64,000 bases of DNA from Brevipalpus yothersi (Eukaryota > Arthropoda > Arachnida > Trombidiformes > Tenuipalpidae). The stretch spans positions 198,644-262,643 of the forward strand of contig QZCP01000135.1 in assembly GCA_003956705.1 (NCBI GenBank), written 5' to 3'. The notes below the pieces were generated by a model. The model worked only from the letters and a program-made list of their open reading frames with translations. It had not been told where the DNA came from and did not search any database. This document shows, in pieces, positions 25,341-38,729 of the stretch (the stretch's first letter is position 1; each line of letters begins with the position of its first letter). The position numbers and the translations under genes were made by a program.

Positions 25341-25587
25341 NNNNNNNNNNNNNNNNNNNNNNNNNNNNNNNNNNNNNNNNNNNNNNNNNNNNNNNNNNNN
25401 NNNNNNNNNNNNNNNNNNNNNNNNNNNNNNNNNNNNNNNNNNNNNNNNNNNNNNNNNNNNNNNNNNNNNNNNNNNNNNNNNNNNNNNNNNNNNNNNNNNN
25501 NNNNNNNNNNNNNNNNNNNNNNNNNNNNNNNNNNNNNNNNNNNNNNNNNNNNNNNNNNNNNNNNNNNNNNNNNNNNNNNNNNNNNNN

Positions 25588-25664
<77 letters not shown>
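25279..25664. repeat. Long (TC)n tract containing an assembly gap
   Basis: TC tract 25279-25340, then N from 25341 to 25587 (247 bases), then TC again 25588-25664. Both gap edges are the same repeat in phase, so the gap is probably more of this microsatellite. Confidence 0.97.
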
Positions 25665-25666
<2 letters not shown>

Positions 25667-25910
25667 CAATTCCTCTTCTTTCCAATCAAAATTCTCCACA
25701 CAGGTGTAAAAGAACTGTGAGTTATTCCTGAAATTTGTTTGATCGAGCTCTATTTGTATTTTTAGGGTTGAAAATGGTGAACACTTCTAGAGTGAAGCAA
25801 CTTTCATCATCATCGTTGAAATAAAATTTGAGCAAAAACTTTTCCCTCCGGAATCATGTATTCATGATAGAAAGTTTAATTTATCAAATAATCGATTTTT
25901 TCCCAAGTGA

Positions 25911-26582
25911 CTAGGAGACAGTTTCATTTGTTAACATACGAGAGAAAATATTACGGAATCGTTTGAGAAAATCATTCATTCGTTGGGTTGATTGTTGTAT
26001 GAAAGTGGAATTATTGCCATTAACCGTATCGTTTACGCGGAAAATGCTACGAAATCTGGTGAAAAAATTAGTGAATGTATCAAAGAATGCGTTTATCCGA
26101 TTTTGGAGAGTAACCAATGGATTACCTCCAGGTTGACTTGAGTCCGGAGCTCCTCGATTGGCATTATTCTCTTCCTCTGTAGTTGATATCTTTTGGTCAT
26201 CTCCACTGAATTCTGAACCCAAAAATACATACATCCAATAGACATCAGTAATGATTGGTTTGATTGAGAGGCGAGAGAGAAGCAAATTTTTGAGGAGCTA
26301 GAAGAATGTTCATCACAACTCACCAGGATCCAATTGAGCCATGGTATAGTCGATTGATCTTTTATTTCGTTTGGCATCTTCACGAATTTCTCTTAATTGT
26401 TTCACTAATCGATCCAAATTATCAGCATCTCCAGTTATTTCTTTCACCACTTCACGAATATCATTGTAAAATATATTTTCCAATGCCTTAGGATCAAACT
26501 TTTCACCACTTTTCAGGCATGAGTAGGGCTCAAATAGTAGAAATAGTGAGAGACAAACTGTTAAAGATACACCGGGAATCAT
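25911..26582 (-). CDS. Small secreted protein, unknown family
   Basis: I do not recognise this protein. Two exons on the minus strand, 26582-26324 and 26212-25911, give 186 residues, with a phase-1 GT-AG intron of 111 bp. It starts with a clear signal peptide (MIPGVSLTVCLSLFLLFEPYSC). The mature part is helical and charged (FDPKALENIFYNDIREVVKEI) and includes a furin-like site RNKR followed by Ser at about residue 74. The second exon begins with an acidic, Ser/Thr/Asn-rich linker and ends with amphipathic Phe/Arg-rich segments (FFDTFTNFFTRFRSIFRV, FLKRFRNIFSRML) containing two possible N-glycosylation sites (NNST, NETV). It is divergent to the gene at 27089 with 506 bp between start codons. 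A transcribed secreted protein is likely; its role is unknown. Confidence 0.75.
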
Positions 26583-27088
26583 TTCGGAAAAATTCTCGTT
26601 ATTGACGGACAAAATACCGGTGAAATAGATGATATATGGTTGTTCAAACAATTTATCAGCTACTGAAAATGCACAAGGACCGGGCTACCAGGAGTGTTTA
26701 AGATTCAATCTATCATCACAATCTGAACTTTTGAAATGAGGGCTCAAGTGAACTTTTGCGGTCGTCTCAATGCGGGTTCTCTATTTGCCATTTTCCATCT
26801 GCCCTTCTCAAATCCATCGATTTGGTACTCATACTCTAGATTCTAGTTCAATTTTATAATGACCCTATGATGACGAGATTATTAACTGATTGGTAATGAT
26901 TATGAATTGATTTTCCAATATATATATTCCAAAACTATGGAGAGCAGGCTGACTGGAATTATGATGACCTTCACCGAGAATAGAGCACACAGCATATATC
27001 ACGATATGGGCTCAAATAGAATGCGATTGAAGAGGATTAAATTTATTTTTCATCACTAATTTTTGCCAACCAGTCAGTTGAGTTCAGT
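26583..27088. promoter_or_regulatory. Shared intergenic region of two divergent secreted-protein genes
   Basis: The 506 bp between two head-to-head start codons must contain both promoters and 5' UTRs. On the right side an initiator-like TCAGT lies just upstream of the ATG at 27089. No strong TATA box was recognised. Confidence 0.4.
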
Positions 27089-27625
27089 ATGAAGGGTTTA
27101 ATTTTTTTCAGTTTGTTCACAATTTTTGTGTCTATCCACAAAATTGATGGTAATGAGGAAAAAATTTTACAACCATACAAGGTTTCTCATGGCCCAGTCA
27201 AATTTGACTGGAAAATTGGACATAAAATGTGGAAAGAATTTCAAGGTGGTATTGTGCGTTTTTATGCAAGCAATTTGCTGATCATCGTTCAACATGTTCG
27301 CAACGCTGCGCCTGACAGTGCTGGAGAAAATCTTGAATTAATTAAATATATTTTGGGCCAAATTTTGCGTGGTGGAACACCTTATTCCCAGTTAATGTAT
27401 GATCTTGGTCGTGCTTTTGGTCATTTGAGGACCCAAAATTTGAGAGCAATCATCAAGACAGATTATAAGCCCACTCCTGGACCATCGTTGGAATGGGACA
27501 AAGAAGAATCTGATTCTTCATCCGGTGGATTGATTCGTCGAATATGGTCAACCGTTCAATCGTGGACCAGGAGGCTTACGGGAACAAATCAGATGAAGTT
27601 GAAAAAATCCAGTCGAAATCCCTGA
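27089..27625 (+). CDS. Small secreted protein, unknown family
   Basis: I do not recognise this protein. A single uninterrupted reading frame of 178 residues starts at an ATG followed by a signal peptide (MKGLIFFSLFTIFVSIHKIDG). The mature part has a helical region (about 45-125), a Pro/Ser/acidic linker (PTPGPSLEWDKEESDSSSGG, about 136-155) and a basic amphipathic C-terminus (LIRRIWSTVQSWTRRLTG). The general plan (signal peptide, helical domain, acidic linker, Arg-rich amphipathic end) is like that of its divergent neighbour at 25911-26582, although no sequence identity is obvious to me. They may be distant paralogs or two lineage-specific secreted factors. Confidence 0.72.
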   Translation: MKGLIFFSLFTIFVSIHKIDGNEEKILQPYKVSHGPVKFDWKIGHKMWKEFQGGIVRFYASNLLIIVQHVRNAAPDSAGENLELIKYILGQILRGGTPYSQLMYDLGRAFGHLRTQNLRAIIKTDYKPTPGPSLEWDKEESDSSSGGLIRRIWSTVQSWTRRLTGTNQMKLKKSSRNP

Positions 27626-28506
27626 TTTTTGATAGTGTAAGATGAGATTTTTCGTATTTAGGTGAGAGAAATTGTTGCTGTTGTATTGTTAATTTTCAAG
27701 ATTTTATTTAAGCTTTTTGATTAAAGTTTTAGAAAGTTTCTTGAAAGAGGAAAATCATATGTATTCAGATGTGATCAGAAAGAGAGAGAAAAAGTTTTTT
27801 TTTCTTCAAGAAATATGTATACAACTAATTGACACAAGTCTCTCGAAGTCATTTTATATGCATAAAAATAGTGGATGCCCTAGAATAGGATAGTTTACAC
27901 AGGATAATTTTCATCCAAAATTGAGTGTGTTAAAATCAGACATTGGCAACATAATATGTATAGATATAAACAATATGACAAGACACGTTAATTGCAAAAG
28001 GCTGTGGAATATTTTCTGATCACAGATTACACCAATAATAGGAATGATTGTTAAAACTTGTAAAACAGTAACATGGAAGCCACAACAATATATTTGTTGA
28101 TGTGATTAAGAAACATTTTGAAAATTATCTCATGCTTAATTGAAATGTTCAAGCAATAGAGTGTATTTATCTTCGTCAAAATTTATCAGGATAATCCAGT
28201 TTGCAACAATTAATAGTAGTAGAATAAGAACTGAGGAGAAAAGTTTCGTCAAAACACTGAAATTGAGGCAGGCGTTGTCTGAATAATTGCAAGAATAATT
28301 CTTATAACCTTTCATCATCACTCATTTCAATAAATACATCATGGAAACTTGCCATGTTTCTTTTTTTTCAAAATAAATTGACAAAACAAGATTCAAAGGA
28401 CGATTGTGACTCAAAAATGATTAGAATGGCTCAGGAATGGACTTAAAAGTTCGATTGGTGGAGAGAGTGAAAAGAAATGGAATCAATGAGTATCTCTGAT
28501 CATGAA
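27626..28506. other. Intergenic: 3' flanks of convergent genes
   Basis: The left gene's 3' UTR, with an ATTAAA poly(A)-signal variant at 27720-27725, meets the 3' flank of the SGSM gene coming from the right. No other gene seen. Confidence 0.5.
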
Positions 28507-31500
28507 TTAGTTGGTATTATTCTCAATCAGAGTTTGAATCTGAAGAACTAGGTTACGTGAAATCTTCAGGAGGGCTTTGGCATCATGTCTTTCGGCCATC
28601 TCTGTGAAAGAAAAACAAATGAATTTCAAGCGAATGATTCTCTTTCAAGTCAATACTGACCGTTAAAAAATTTGATTATATCAGTGAAATCCATGTCATT
28701 TTCCAAAATAATGTCTCGGTAATATTCGACCAGAGCAAGAGCCATAAACAAAACAAAATGAGGTGAAGCTATATGCTTTGCAGCCCATATCACTTCCCAG
28801 ACGTGGAAAATATCTTCATACATAAATTCTGAGAAGATAGAAAATGAATTTATAAACAAAATTTGAATAATATTCTCTTTCTCTCTCTAACCTCTTTTGA
28901 AATCAAGTAAAAACCACCGGTAACAGAAGTAAAAGTGTGTATAATCGCCGTTTTGGTGCATTAAATCGAATATTTCATTGTCAAGAATTTGGATTAAAGA
29001 GCGCATATTGGCAAAGTGTGTGTCCATTGCTCCACCATGAGGAAAATTGACCACCATTCTTTTCATGAGCTCACAAAAACAGCTATAAGATAGAATTTCT
29101 AGGGAAGATTCGAGGAGGGATAACAGAAAATGAAAATATCAATACATGGAAGAAATTCATCCAAGCTATTGGATATCAAAGGTCAAGAGCTTACCATCAT
29201 CAAATATGACCAACAATGGGGCTATCAGATCACACATTCCTTGAATGTAGCCCTGATCGAGATGTTCCCACACATAAGTGCACATCACATTCCTGAGTTT
29301 CTCGAGGTTCTCTTTCTTCATAAAATACCAATAATTTCTATCACAACGTTGAACATCCTTATCGATTCGGTGTAAATTCAAAGAGAAGAGGTCCAAAAGT
29401 TCGTTCTGAACGGAAAACAATAGTCTTCATTACCAAAAGCTCTGTAAACATTGAGAAATTCGATACCTACCGAGTATACACCTCCATTGGAAGATGCTGG
29501 TGAAATACATGTACCGTTAGGCTCCAAACACAATCCTCCATCATTGGAGCCTTTTCTCGAACCCTCATCTTCAGCTTGATCAACTTGATCATGATCACCA
29601 TTCATTTCAACCTTACTCGAATTGCGTGTAAGATCTACTGATGGATTGGTTATGACCACATTTTGATTTTCACTTATTTGCCTCTGTCTTCTCAGACATG
29701 AGTTTGTACTACTCTTTCGAGATTCCGTTTTGGCAATTGATTCTTCGCTATCTTGTTCTTGAAGCTTGTTGACCCTCTCTGACTGGCCATCTTGACCATT
29801 CGATTCTTGTGAATCTAAATGTTTAACCTTCTTCTTACCATTGACTGGATTCTCACTGTTTGCATCCTCAGAATCTGACACATCGCTGAAAACCTCATTA
29901 CTTTCGCTTTGATTTCCTTTGGGTCCAGTAAGAGGCATCTCACTGCTGTTGTTACTTTCGGAAGACAATTTGGCTAAATTTGCTGCTATAATTTCCTTAT
30001 CTCGCTGCTTAACGATTGCCTCTACGGCAAGCCATTCGGTCATGGTTAGTTCATAGTGTTGAGCTAATTCTTCGGTGCGTTGTTGACGTTCCTGTTCGGT
30101 GGACATGAAATCGAAATGTCCTAAAAGATAGAGCCACACTTGCTTGCGTATTTCATGAGCACATCCACCGAAATAGATGAGACGACGAATTTCATCATGA
30201 TCAGTAATTTGGCCTTGCTCATTGAAAAATGCTTCCCACTTTTCTTTTGTCAATCCTCCCGAAGCATCACAAGGCTTGTCTATGGAAACTATAGTAGGAT
30301 TGATGAGACCTGCTAAATGGGTTCGAACAGTTCTCAAATGTCGACAATGAGCTAGCCAACCATAGAATGCTCTCGATATTATCTGTTTTCTCATACTATC
30401 ACACAAAGTTTTGATTGATTGTTCGGTGGGAATGTTTTGCTGCTGCTGCTGCTGATACTTGATATCTCGCACATTTTTGCTTGTGTTCGTAGAGTTTCCT
30501 GTCGAAGTGTCTTGTGAGTTTATTCCTGAAATGGAATTTCCATCTTCACTCATTGACTTGGAACTGGTACTAGAGCAAGATGATGAACTGGAATGATGCT
30601 GCTTTAGTCCATTGCGAATTTTCCATAGGTATGAGCCTGTTCGAGTTGTTTTTGGGTCAAACATTTCCTGAGCTGATGAGATTTGATAAAGAGTGATCAG
30701 AAAAAAGATTCTTAATCAACCATGAGAACATTTTTATAGGACCATACTTACAGATAGACTCTGGCTTGTCAATAGAGGAAACTATTCGAAAAACGTAATC
30801 CATGCTTTCGTTGTCATTAGAAACATCCTCAGTTTTGGTTGGACAGTTTTCCTTGGAAGCTCGAGGATTTTTTCTCTTCAACTTGGGGAATACTTTGCCT
30901 ATCAACAAAAAAAGTAATTTCTTTGTAATGCTTTTCTATGGACCCAAAGACTACGAGCATTTGGGAGAAGGACGAAAAAAGAATAGAAAACACGTTCATA
31001 GGAGTAAAATTTTCAAACCTTTTCCCTTTTGCGTCCATAATGGTGGATCAAGTTGACCATAAGGTGTTAGACCATTCTCGAGACATGATAAAAAAGCCAA
31101 AAGAGCTCCTCCTTTAGGAAATCGTATTGGAGGCTGTTGGACTCCATCTTGTCCTACGAGAACTGCAGTTCCACCAGAATCTTGCTGATGACAATGCAAA
31201 TACCTAGATGTCAAAAATAGACTCGGTTTACCAATTTTTTATCGTTAAAATGAGATTCAAGATAGCTCATGCCCTAAATTCTTTTGGGTTTTCGAGCGAA
31301 AGAGAAATTTGAAACCTGTCCTGGAGCTTTAAGTTTTCTTTCAAAACTATTTCCTTCAAATAAAACTAGTTGACGATGGAATGATCCAATAGATGATTAT
31401 GGATTTCGAAAGTGCACTGAATCAATCTAATAACAAGGTAAAAAGAATTACGATATGATGCGCATCTGCTTAACATTGGAGAAACTCTTTTCCAAATACA

Positions 31501-34500
31501 GAGCTCAATTTTGAGAGTGAGAGTCCAATAATAAACTATGCCAGAGTAAAAAAGATAACCCAGAGTGATATACAGTGTACTTACACAATATCTTCAACAT
31601 TAACTGTCATGGCATATTCCCAAAATTGACTGTAAGAAGAAGAAAAATGATGAGTGAGATTCAATTATTTTGGATTTCAATCATGAAATTCCATCCCATT
31701 TGAGTCGTAAAGCACTATACATTCTGAAAACGAGCACAAAAAAATCCGTTTTCTATGCTAATATAGTGAGTGGCATTTTTATGGAACATTTTGATGGAAG
31801 ATAGATCAGCGTTGAAAACATGAATCAATTGTAAAAAGAAATACAAGTCGAATCGTGAGTTGATTCATAAATGTTGCGGTGTGGGGATCATTCCAATTAT
31901 TTCTAAAGCCACGCTGGGGAATATTATTCATTTCATTAACATTCTATTGGTTGATGAGAGAGATTGTTTTAGCTGAATGAATGAATACTATGAAAATGAG
32001 TACATTTTACTTTATGAAAGAATTGTGAAAAATCGATAAATTTACCTAATCATTTGATTATCCCATCATCCATGATCAATAATGGGACGACAAAAATTCA
32101 TCTCAAGTTGAAAAAATGCTCGATTCAAGAGAAAAGATCATCCTTTTTATGCTAAGCTCAGCTTTCTATCTCATCGAGACAAAAGTTTTAATCTAATTAA
32201 GTGTGGCTGTTATATCAAGAATAACAACCAGGCAAGCTCAATTCAAATTTTTGGTTGAGAAATTTGTAAAAGACGATATCATTTGGAGTGAAGTAGGAAA
32301 GAATGGTCACACATTCTCATCAGCTCAATGTAAAGTGTTCTATTGACTGATTCAGAATATTGAATCATTCAATCATCTTCTCAGAATCAATCTTGCTCCG
32401 GTAATCAGCGATTCTCACATCTTCTCATTGAATAGTTTCGTTCTCTCTCTCTCTCTCTGATCAATATTGTGCTAGGATGACGTAAATACTACAGGTCATC
32501 CATTCCTTTGCTATTGGGTTAAGTGAGTTAGACACTGATGAGCATTCCTCGATGATTTCCAAACCTCCAGGAAAACTTGGATCAATGATACGATTCGAGA
32601 CGATGAATCAAATGTCTATCGATAATGAGCATGCAGGAAAACTTCATGGACAAATAAGCCTTTTATAGTATCGTTTTCATCTTTCTTGTTGCCGGCTAGA
32701 AGAATTTAACAAACATCTAATCATCATGCTAACAACCAAAAAGAAACGATATTTCTTTCTGAATGGTATATTCAATCGATTTCTTGTCCATTCCAGCTCT
32801 CCTAGTTATCTCGATAGTCCTCAATTCTAGCCAAAACGATGCTCGCAATCCTCTTCTATCAGGTTGGTAGGAAAAGGAAACTATGATCTTCACCTTGATT
32901 CCTTATTCATGAGCTCTTTTTCGATATACCCTCTGTGAAAGGTTTTCCTTTGAAAAATTCGAATGAGAGATATCGGTTGCCCCAGGTCCTAAGGTCTACG
33001 AATAAAGTTGAGTCTAGCATGTAAAGTAAACCTGCTCAGTATCAATACAGTTCAGAGTAAACATGATGAAATCTGAAAAGAACTTGCACTTCCGGCTTCA
33101 AATATCATATTTTGATTTGAAAAAGATAACAGAAAGGAAATGTAGAGGTGGTATGAGTGCCTGTTCATCAGATAGAGTGTAGCATATTTTGCCTTTCAAC
33201 AATGTGGACTAGAGAGAGAGGGTGAGAAAGTTCACTAAATGATCAAAATTCGAGGATCAATATCCTGATAGGCATTCTTTTTGATGCCGCATTTGCATCC
33301 ACTCTATTCTCACCAGATTCGAATTTCAACTCTTAGCCGAAGAGAAAGAGAGAGAAAAGAATAAGATGCTCATATAAATTCACCTACTTTTTTCTTTGTT
33401 TATAGAAGAGCATTTCCTCGTCTCACCAGGGATCTACACTGGAATTCTGGATGAATCGATTTTTTTTCTACTCAAGCAATATGCACAACTGCAGCACAAA
33501 CTTGTGATCCAAAAGAGCGAATAATGTGTATAAACAACATTCCACTAACAAGAAGTGTTGAGACAATAGTCTCCAGTATGCATTCTCTCTTAAAGAAGCC
33601 CCTACGTTCATTTGTTCTACATTTGTAAAATTGCGTCAAAAGAACGTTCTAGGGCTGTAAATAGTTGTTCATTTGGTCATAATGATATCTTTTGTCATGA
33701 TGAAATGATCTCAACGATATAATGTATAGCATGAATAGCATGAATAATTCGATCAAAATAGCATATGAGAACAAAAGTTCTCTCTTGATGCCGGTAGATT
33801 GTCGTGAGAATGGAAGATTATCGATTTTAGGAGTGAAAAATTCATCAGAATATAGATATAAAATGTATACGATCAGATACATGAGGTTTGAGAAAAAATC
33901 TGTGATTGGTATTTGATCATCATCCAAAAGGTATTTTCTCATCAACTTTTCCTTTCAAATTGATTGAGTCAAGAACCTTACTAACCAGTACAAGCCATAC
34001 GACACATGTTGCTTTACTAACATGAATCGATTTTTGTTCTCTGATAGAGGTAAACATAATTGATAGTATAGAATTACCTTTTGTCTTGTACAGAATTTTC
34101 TGTTGATGAATTCTGGTCACCATTCATGCTTATAGAACCGTGCATCAGTTGATTAGGCGTCCATTTGATGACCAAGCCAGCTGGAGTTTGGTGTAATGAA
34201 AGGTATCCAGGTATTGGCTCGAGATTTTCTCTCTTCGTTTATCGAAGAAATTGAGATAGGTCAATCAGAGAGAATAAAGGATTCAAATATATCAGATTCC
34301 AGAAAATATTCATTGAAATTTACGATGAGAGATAATCAAGACATATTTTGAATAGAGTTGATGGAGCAAAGGTGGTGAGGAAGCAAATCAGTGTACTTAC
34401 CGGTTGAACCAGAACATTGTTTTTACCATACAGAAGAGTTGATTTACAATTTTGATGAAGAGATTCCACATAATCACGTGCTGACCAACCAGCAAGACGT

Positions 34501-35655
34501 GCCTGATCATCAGAACCGGACACAACTCGTGAATCGGCAATGGCAACACGTCGAGAAGGTAGTCCAAGAGGTCTTCGTGTTATCGGTGGAGTGGGTGGTG
34601 TAGCACCGGAAATTGGGTTAACCAGACGATTGCGTTGGACAAGCTCATCCGCTGGTGGATCAGTCCAATAATGGTCTTGTGTTTTCATTTTACTATAATC
34701 CAATGCACAAGGTCCAACAAGAAGGGCAGCCAAAATTTCACCAGATACTCGATCTGCCACAAGAGCTTCTTTCTCAAAATATTGGCTACTATTTTGCACA
34801 ACATGATCAACAATGGAAACCAGAACCTTTTCGAAAAGAGCTATTCTGATCCACAGGTAGCGAGCTGTGTGAGTTGGACTTGAGATGAGACGATTTTTTA
34901 ATTGTCCAGTACTATCACTACTGGATGATGTTCGTCTATTTGATTGAAAAAAACAGGAATAACATATGGAAGATAAGAATTGATCAAAAAAGGTCCAAAT
35001 GGGAGCTAGAAATGGTTGCAAATGCAAATAGTAATCAGGCTGCATTCGAACCATATGTTGATCAGAAATGATCGAATAAATGGAAATTTATCTCACTTGT
35101 TCGGATCTGAATTCTCTATTTCCACTACTCGATGGTACACTTTTGCAGCGGGCTCAAAATTTTTGGCCACTTTTTGTAATAATGCTGTGGTTGAATTGGT
35201 TTTGAACAATCCTAATGCACGTCTCTTTAATCCATGTGATAGGCAGGCATCAATAGCCGCTGTATAAGTGAATGGAATGAAGAGAGAGAGAGAATGTTTC
35301 GAAAAAGTGCCGATTAGGGAAGATCGATCAAACACTGAACATCGTCAATGATTTCAACTGATTGATTGTTTCTAATTTTATCGTCAAGATGAGTAAACAA
35401 TCGAAGATATTCGATGGAAAAATAAGCTTACCGCACAGAGATGTTATACTGCTGCTCTCCTCATGAACAAATTTTCTAGTAACAGCTTCTTCCATTATCT
35501 GTTTGACCTAAATGAATGGAATGGATGAATGAATGGTAGTTTGAATTGATCGAGAATGACCACCATGATCGTAACAATTTAAACCACAAACAAACCTCCT
35601 TCTTGACGATTCGAAGAAGCTTATCGCGATATTCTTTCTCTGAACACGGAGTCAT
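28507..35655 (-). CDS. SGSM1/2-type RUN and TBC domain RabGAP
   Basis: Small G protein signalling modulator: binds Rap/Rab GTPases and stimulates Rab GTP hydrolysis on endosomal membranes. Thirteen coding exons on the minus strand: 35655-35596, 35507-35432, 35259-35097, 34935-34401, 34232-34078, 31629-31585, 31203-31019, 30898-30752, 30672-29471, 29405-29195, 29098-28892, 28828-28661, 28601-28507; 1,082 residues, all phases agree. The RUN domain lies at the N-terminus (VKQIMEEAVTRKFVHEESSS, then LWIRIALFEKVLVSIVDHVV). A Rab-binding PH-like region follows (YGKNNVLVQP, PIPGYLSLHQ, VIKWTPNQLMHGS). The TBC domain starts about residue 620 (YFGGCAHEIRKQVWLYLLGH), is split by a long acidic/Ser-rich insertion, and resumes at about 857. 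Arginine finger (HRIDKDVQRCDR, about R876) and glutamine finger (GYIQGMCD) are both present, so it should be active. The intron 31630-34077 is 2.4 kb; no exon was seen in it. Start: ATG of the 5'-most exon that fits. Confidence 0.92.
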
Positions 35656-35929
35656 CCTGATTATGGGTCACGATTGTTCTTGATAAACGAATTCCCTTAT
35701 CAAAAAGTATGCACAAATACACATAAATTATCACCAATCAATACACACAATAGTGATTCACTACTCACTATGGTCACTACTAATACTGTTGATGTACAAT
35801 TTATCCATGGGTGTTGAAGGAATAAAAAAATATTATTATTATTCAACAAAATAATATGGGCTGTCGAGTTCCTGACATGCAAGATGGTGAAGTGCTCGAA
35901 ATGCCTAGCATCATACAAGCTCCCTACTT

Positions 35930-35954
35930 TCTCTCTCTCTCTCTCTCTCTCTCT
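35930..35954. repeat. (TC)n microsatellite
   Basis: 25 bases of TC about 275 bp upstream of the SGSM start codon. Confidence 0.93.
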
Positions 35955-37439
35955 TTCTATCTGACATGGTTTGATCATGTTCCACCGAACTTATCGTCGT
36001 CTATCGTCTATGTATTGGTGCATGCTGGTTGTTGATCTGGTTTTATATCGCTTTTTTTTGTTTTTCATGCCATGAACACACACATCGCACACATGTTGAA
36101 CCTCATAGAGGATGGTAGTGTGAGATGAAGTTAATGATTCATTCATCTCTCTCTCTCTTTGGCTGATCATATTCGTTAAACGTGAAGAAAATTTTTCTTC
36201 TCTCCTCCTAAAATGCTTACTATTTTCTCAAGCAAAATTATAATACATATGCAATTTTTCTGGGAATTATAATTCCCAGAAATGGTAAGGAAAATATTGA
36301 TAAAATGTTCAAAATGTGACATATGTTAGCTGAGAAAGCTAACAAGCTAACTTTCTCTCGTTTGCCGCGTGTTGAAAGATGATTATTTGCTAGTGTACCG
36401 TTAGCCTGGTAGGATTATGAATAATTATAAGATGGTCATGAAAAGAAGAAGTCCGAGCCTATTCATCAACTTCTCGTGACATGCAACAAATAATGAGTAA
36501 AGTTGTTTTTGGACATGGACACAAACACACGTGGAAGAAGAGAGGAATAGTGGCTGCTCATGAAAATTCAATGTTCATACAGACACATAAGCGACAAATG
36601 AACTCTCTCTCTCCATCGTTTTATCAAACTCATAAAAGTTTCATCAGTCAGAGATACACACTGTTTTCTTAGCAGGAAAACCATTTGTTTCAGACAGGAA
36701 ATTACCTGATAATCGATACCATCTTGGCTACATTATCTTTCGATGATTGATTTGGTGACTATAAAAAATGATGAAAACATTATCATGATCGATGTGAAAC
36801 AAGCACACATGGCTTGAGACAAAAGCCGTACAAACTCATTCGGGTTCAAAAATTGAGTACAATTTTTCCACTTTCTGATCATCGATCGCTGATGAGAAAA
36901 TTTCTCTACAAATGGGCAAAAAATTCAATTAGACTCTATTCGATCATTCTTCCAATATGTACTCTACGAAAGCTCTTGGAAGATTATTGGCCTCATTCCT
37001 TTTATTATTTCATCAAGTGAAATATTGCTTCACACTCTTGGACAATAAAGTGTCTGCTTCAATATGAATTTTTACCAGCCATAAAGTCTACATTCGAAGC
37101 CTGAGAATTCTCCTCAGATGATTTGGAGGGTTTCGAGACCCAAAAAGTCTCAAAGACTGATGGTGATTTCTTTTTTATTCGATGGCATTGGAGAATATTT
37201 TCAATATCTACAGATTGATAGAAAACTCCAAATTCTTTCGTGCAATTTGATACCAGCTCTCAAATTGATACTTTTTCCCGAGCGCCATATCTCTTCTACA
37301 GCAATATTCATTATCTTTTCAATGAATAAAATATGCTTGACACTGTACAAATACTTGCTATAAAATCCAAACTAGTCTCATGAATTCCCGAGAATCAATT
37401 GAACCAGCGGCTTATCGATTGGAATTTCTCAATTCATCC

Positions 37440-37977
37440 TCTTCTGATCCTTTTTTTGTTTTCGAATTTTTCTGATCCATTCGATGTCCAGAGAATAGAT
37501 ACCATTTTTCGATTCTAATGATTTTTCTGCATCATAATTTCGAAATCAAAGGAGAAAAAGAGAGTTTGATCTGATAGATTAGATTTTTTTCAGCATTGTT
37601 AAGATTAGGTCAACATTACAAACGCAATTCTATTTAGGCAATAAGTGAGCAAATTTTTCTTATCTCGCCCATAACGTCATCAGTTTTTCGATAACTTATG
37701 AGAGAAATTGAGCAATGAACAAGCCTAGCATCTGGTCATTTATACAATCTATCCACATCCTTTACATTAATTTACAAAGATATACCAATCACGATCTGAT
37801 CTTTTTTCCTTAAAATTTGTAAACATCTCGAAGTGGTCATACGCTGCTGACGAAACGTTCGATTTCCTCTCGAAAAACTTTATGGCAAGCTGATGGCACT
37901 TTATGTGTAATATAAGCAAATATGCTGTGTTCTTCACGAATCATGTCGATATTTTAGTACCATTTTTCTTTGTTGAT
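37440..37977 (+). repeat. Dispersed repeat, copy A
   Basis: Direct repeat of 44495-45051 in the same orientation. The core 37675-37977 (303 bp) differs from the core of copy B at only about four positions by eye. The left part (37440-37674) is clearly related but much more diverged, and copy B has an extra insertion of about 66 bp there. No coding frame, tRNA or known snRNA was recognised in it. Confidence 0.9.
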
Positions 37978-38729
37978 AATACAACCCTTTTTTTCTCTAT
38001 AAAAATCAATTGGGTACTAAGAAACTGAAAAAGTTTAGAGAAAGTTCCAGCAATCTCTGAACAATAAGCCAACTATCCAGCTTCAAGAACTATTCACTTC
38101 CTCTCAAAATTGAAATCCAAAAACTTTCTGGCTCATGATTGGCTCATTGGCTCATCCACGTTCTTTCATTTCATTCGACATAAAAGATCATCTTTTTTCT
38201 AAAGATGATGCAATCTCAACTTCGTTCTACAGTCTACTGATTTGATCAGTTAGTATCGATGATTTCGAAACTCAACAGATTTTAAGATGAGCTTTTCTGA
38301 GATTGAATTATTAATAAATGATCGAACACATAGCTGATTGAATTAATTGGAGAAATTAAATTCCTAGAGAAAAACACCTGACGCTTGACAATTCAGAAAA
38401 TTCAGAAATCGGTAAACTCACTCTTCGGTAGACATGAGAAATTAAATTGCTTTGATAATCGGGGAACTACATGAACTCTGAACACATTTACTTCCTTTTA
38501 ACATGAAAATTTTCAATCGATGAAATTTAGGAAAAAATGAGCAATTATCATATTGAGGATAAAGGTATCAAGCTGGAAGACCCTACTATTCTAGAGAAGA
38601 CTAGAATGGACTATGAAGGTATCATTTCCATGACTTGGCACTCACTATGAGTGGACTGAGAGATTTCGTGTGTAAAAGTATCTCGAAGAACTAATGAATT
38701 TCAGCACATGGATTGTAAGGTACAACCAA

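Larger units (their letters stand above)
22460..25910. other. Intergenic, repeat-rich, with an assembly gap
   Basis: No gene supported in 3.4 kb. ATG-initiated frames of about 60 codons (for example 24066-24263) resemble no family. The right half (24.5-25.7 kb) is dominated by CT/GA tracts and holds a 247-base run of N. It should contain the promoter of the LIM-RapGAP-BTB gene near 22460. Confidence 0.55.
35656..38729. other. Intergenic: SGSM upstream region and a dispersed repeat
   Basis: No gene supported in 3 kb. It holds a (CT)n tract 277 bp upstream of the SGSM start codon and, at 37440-37977, one copy of a repeat that recurs at 44495-45051. The remainder is AT-rich DNA without recognisable features. 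Confidence 0.5.

Noticed and set aside
25101..25731. Long Ser-Leu or Arg-Glu repeat frames across the gap
   Set aside because: They are translations of (TC)n and (GA)n joined through N, not genes. The same holds for 55037-56578 and 17439-17681.
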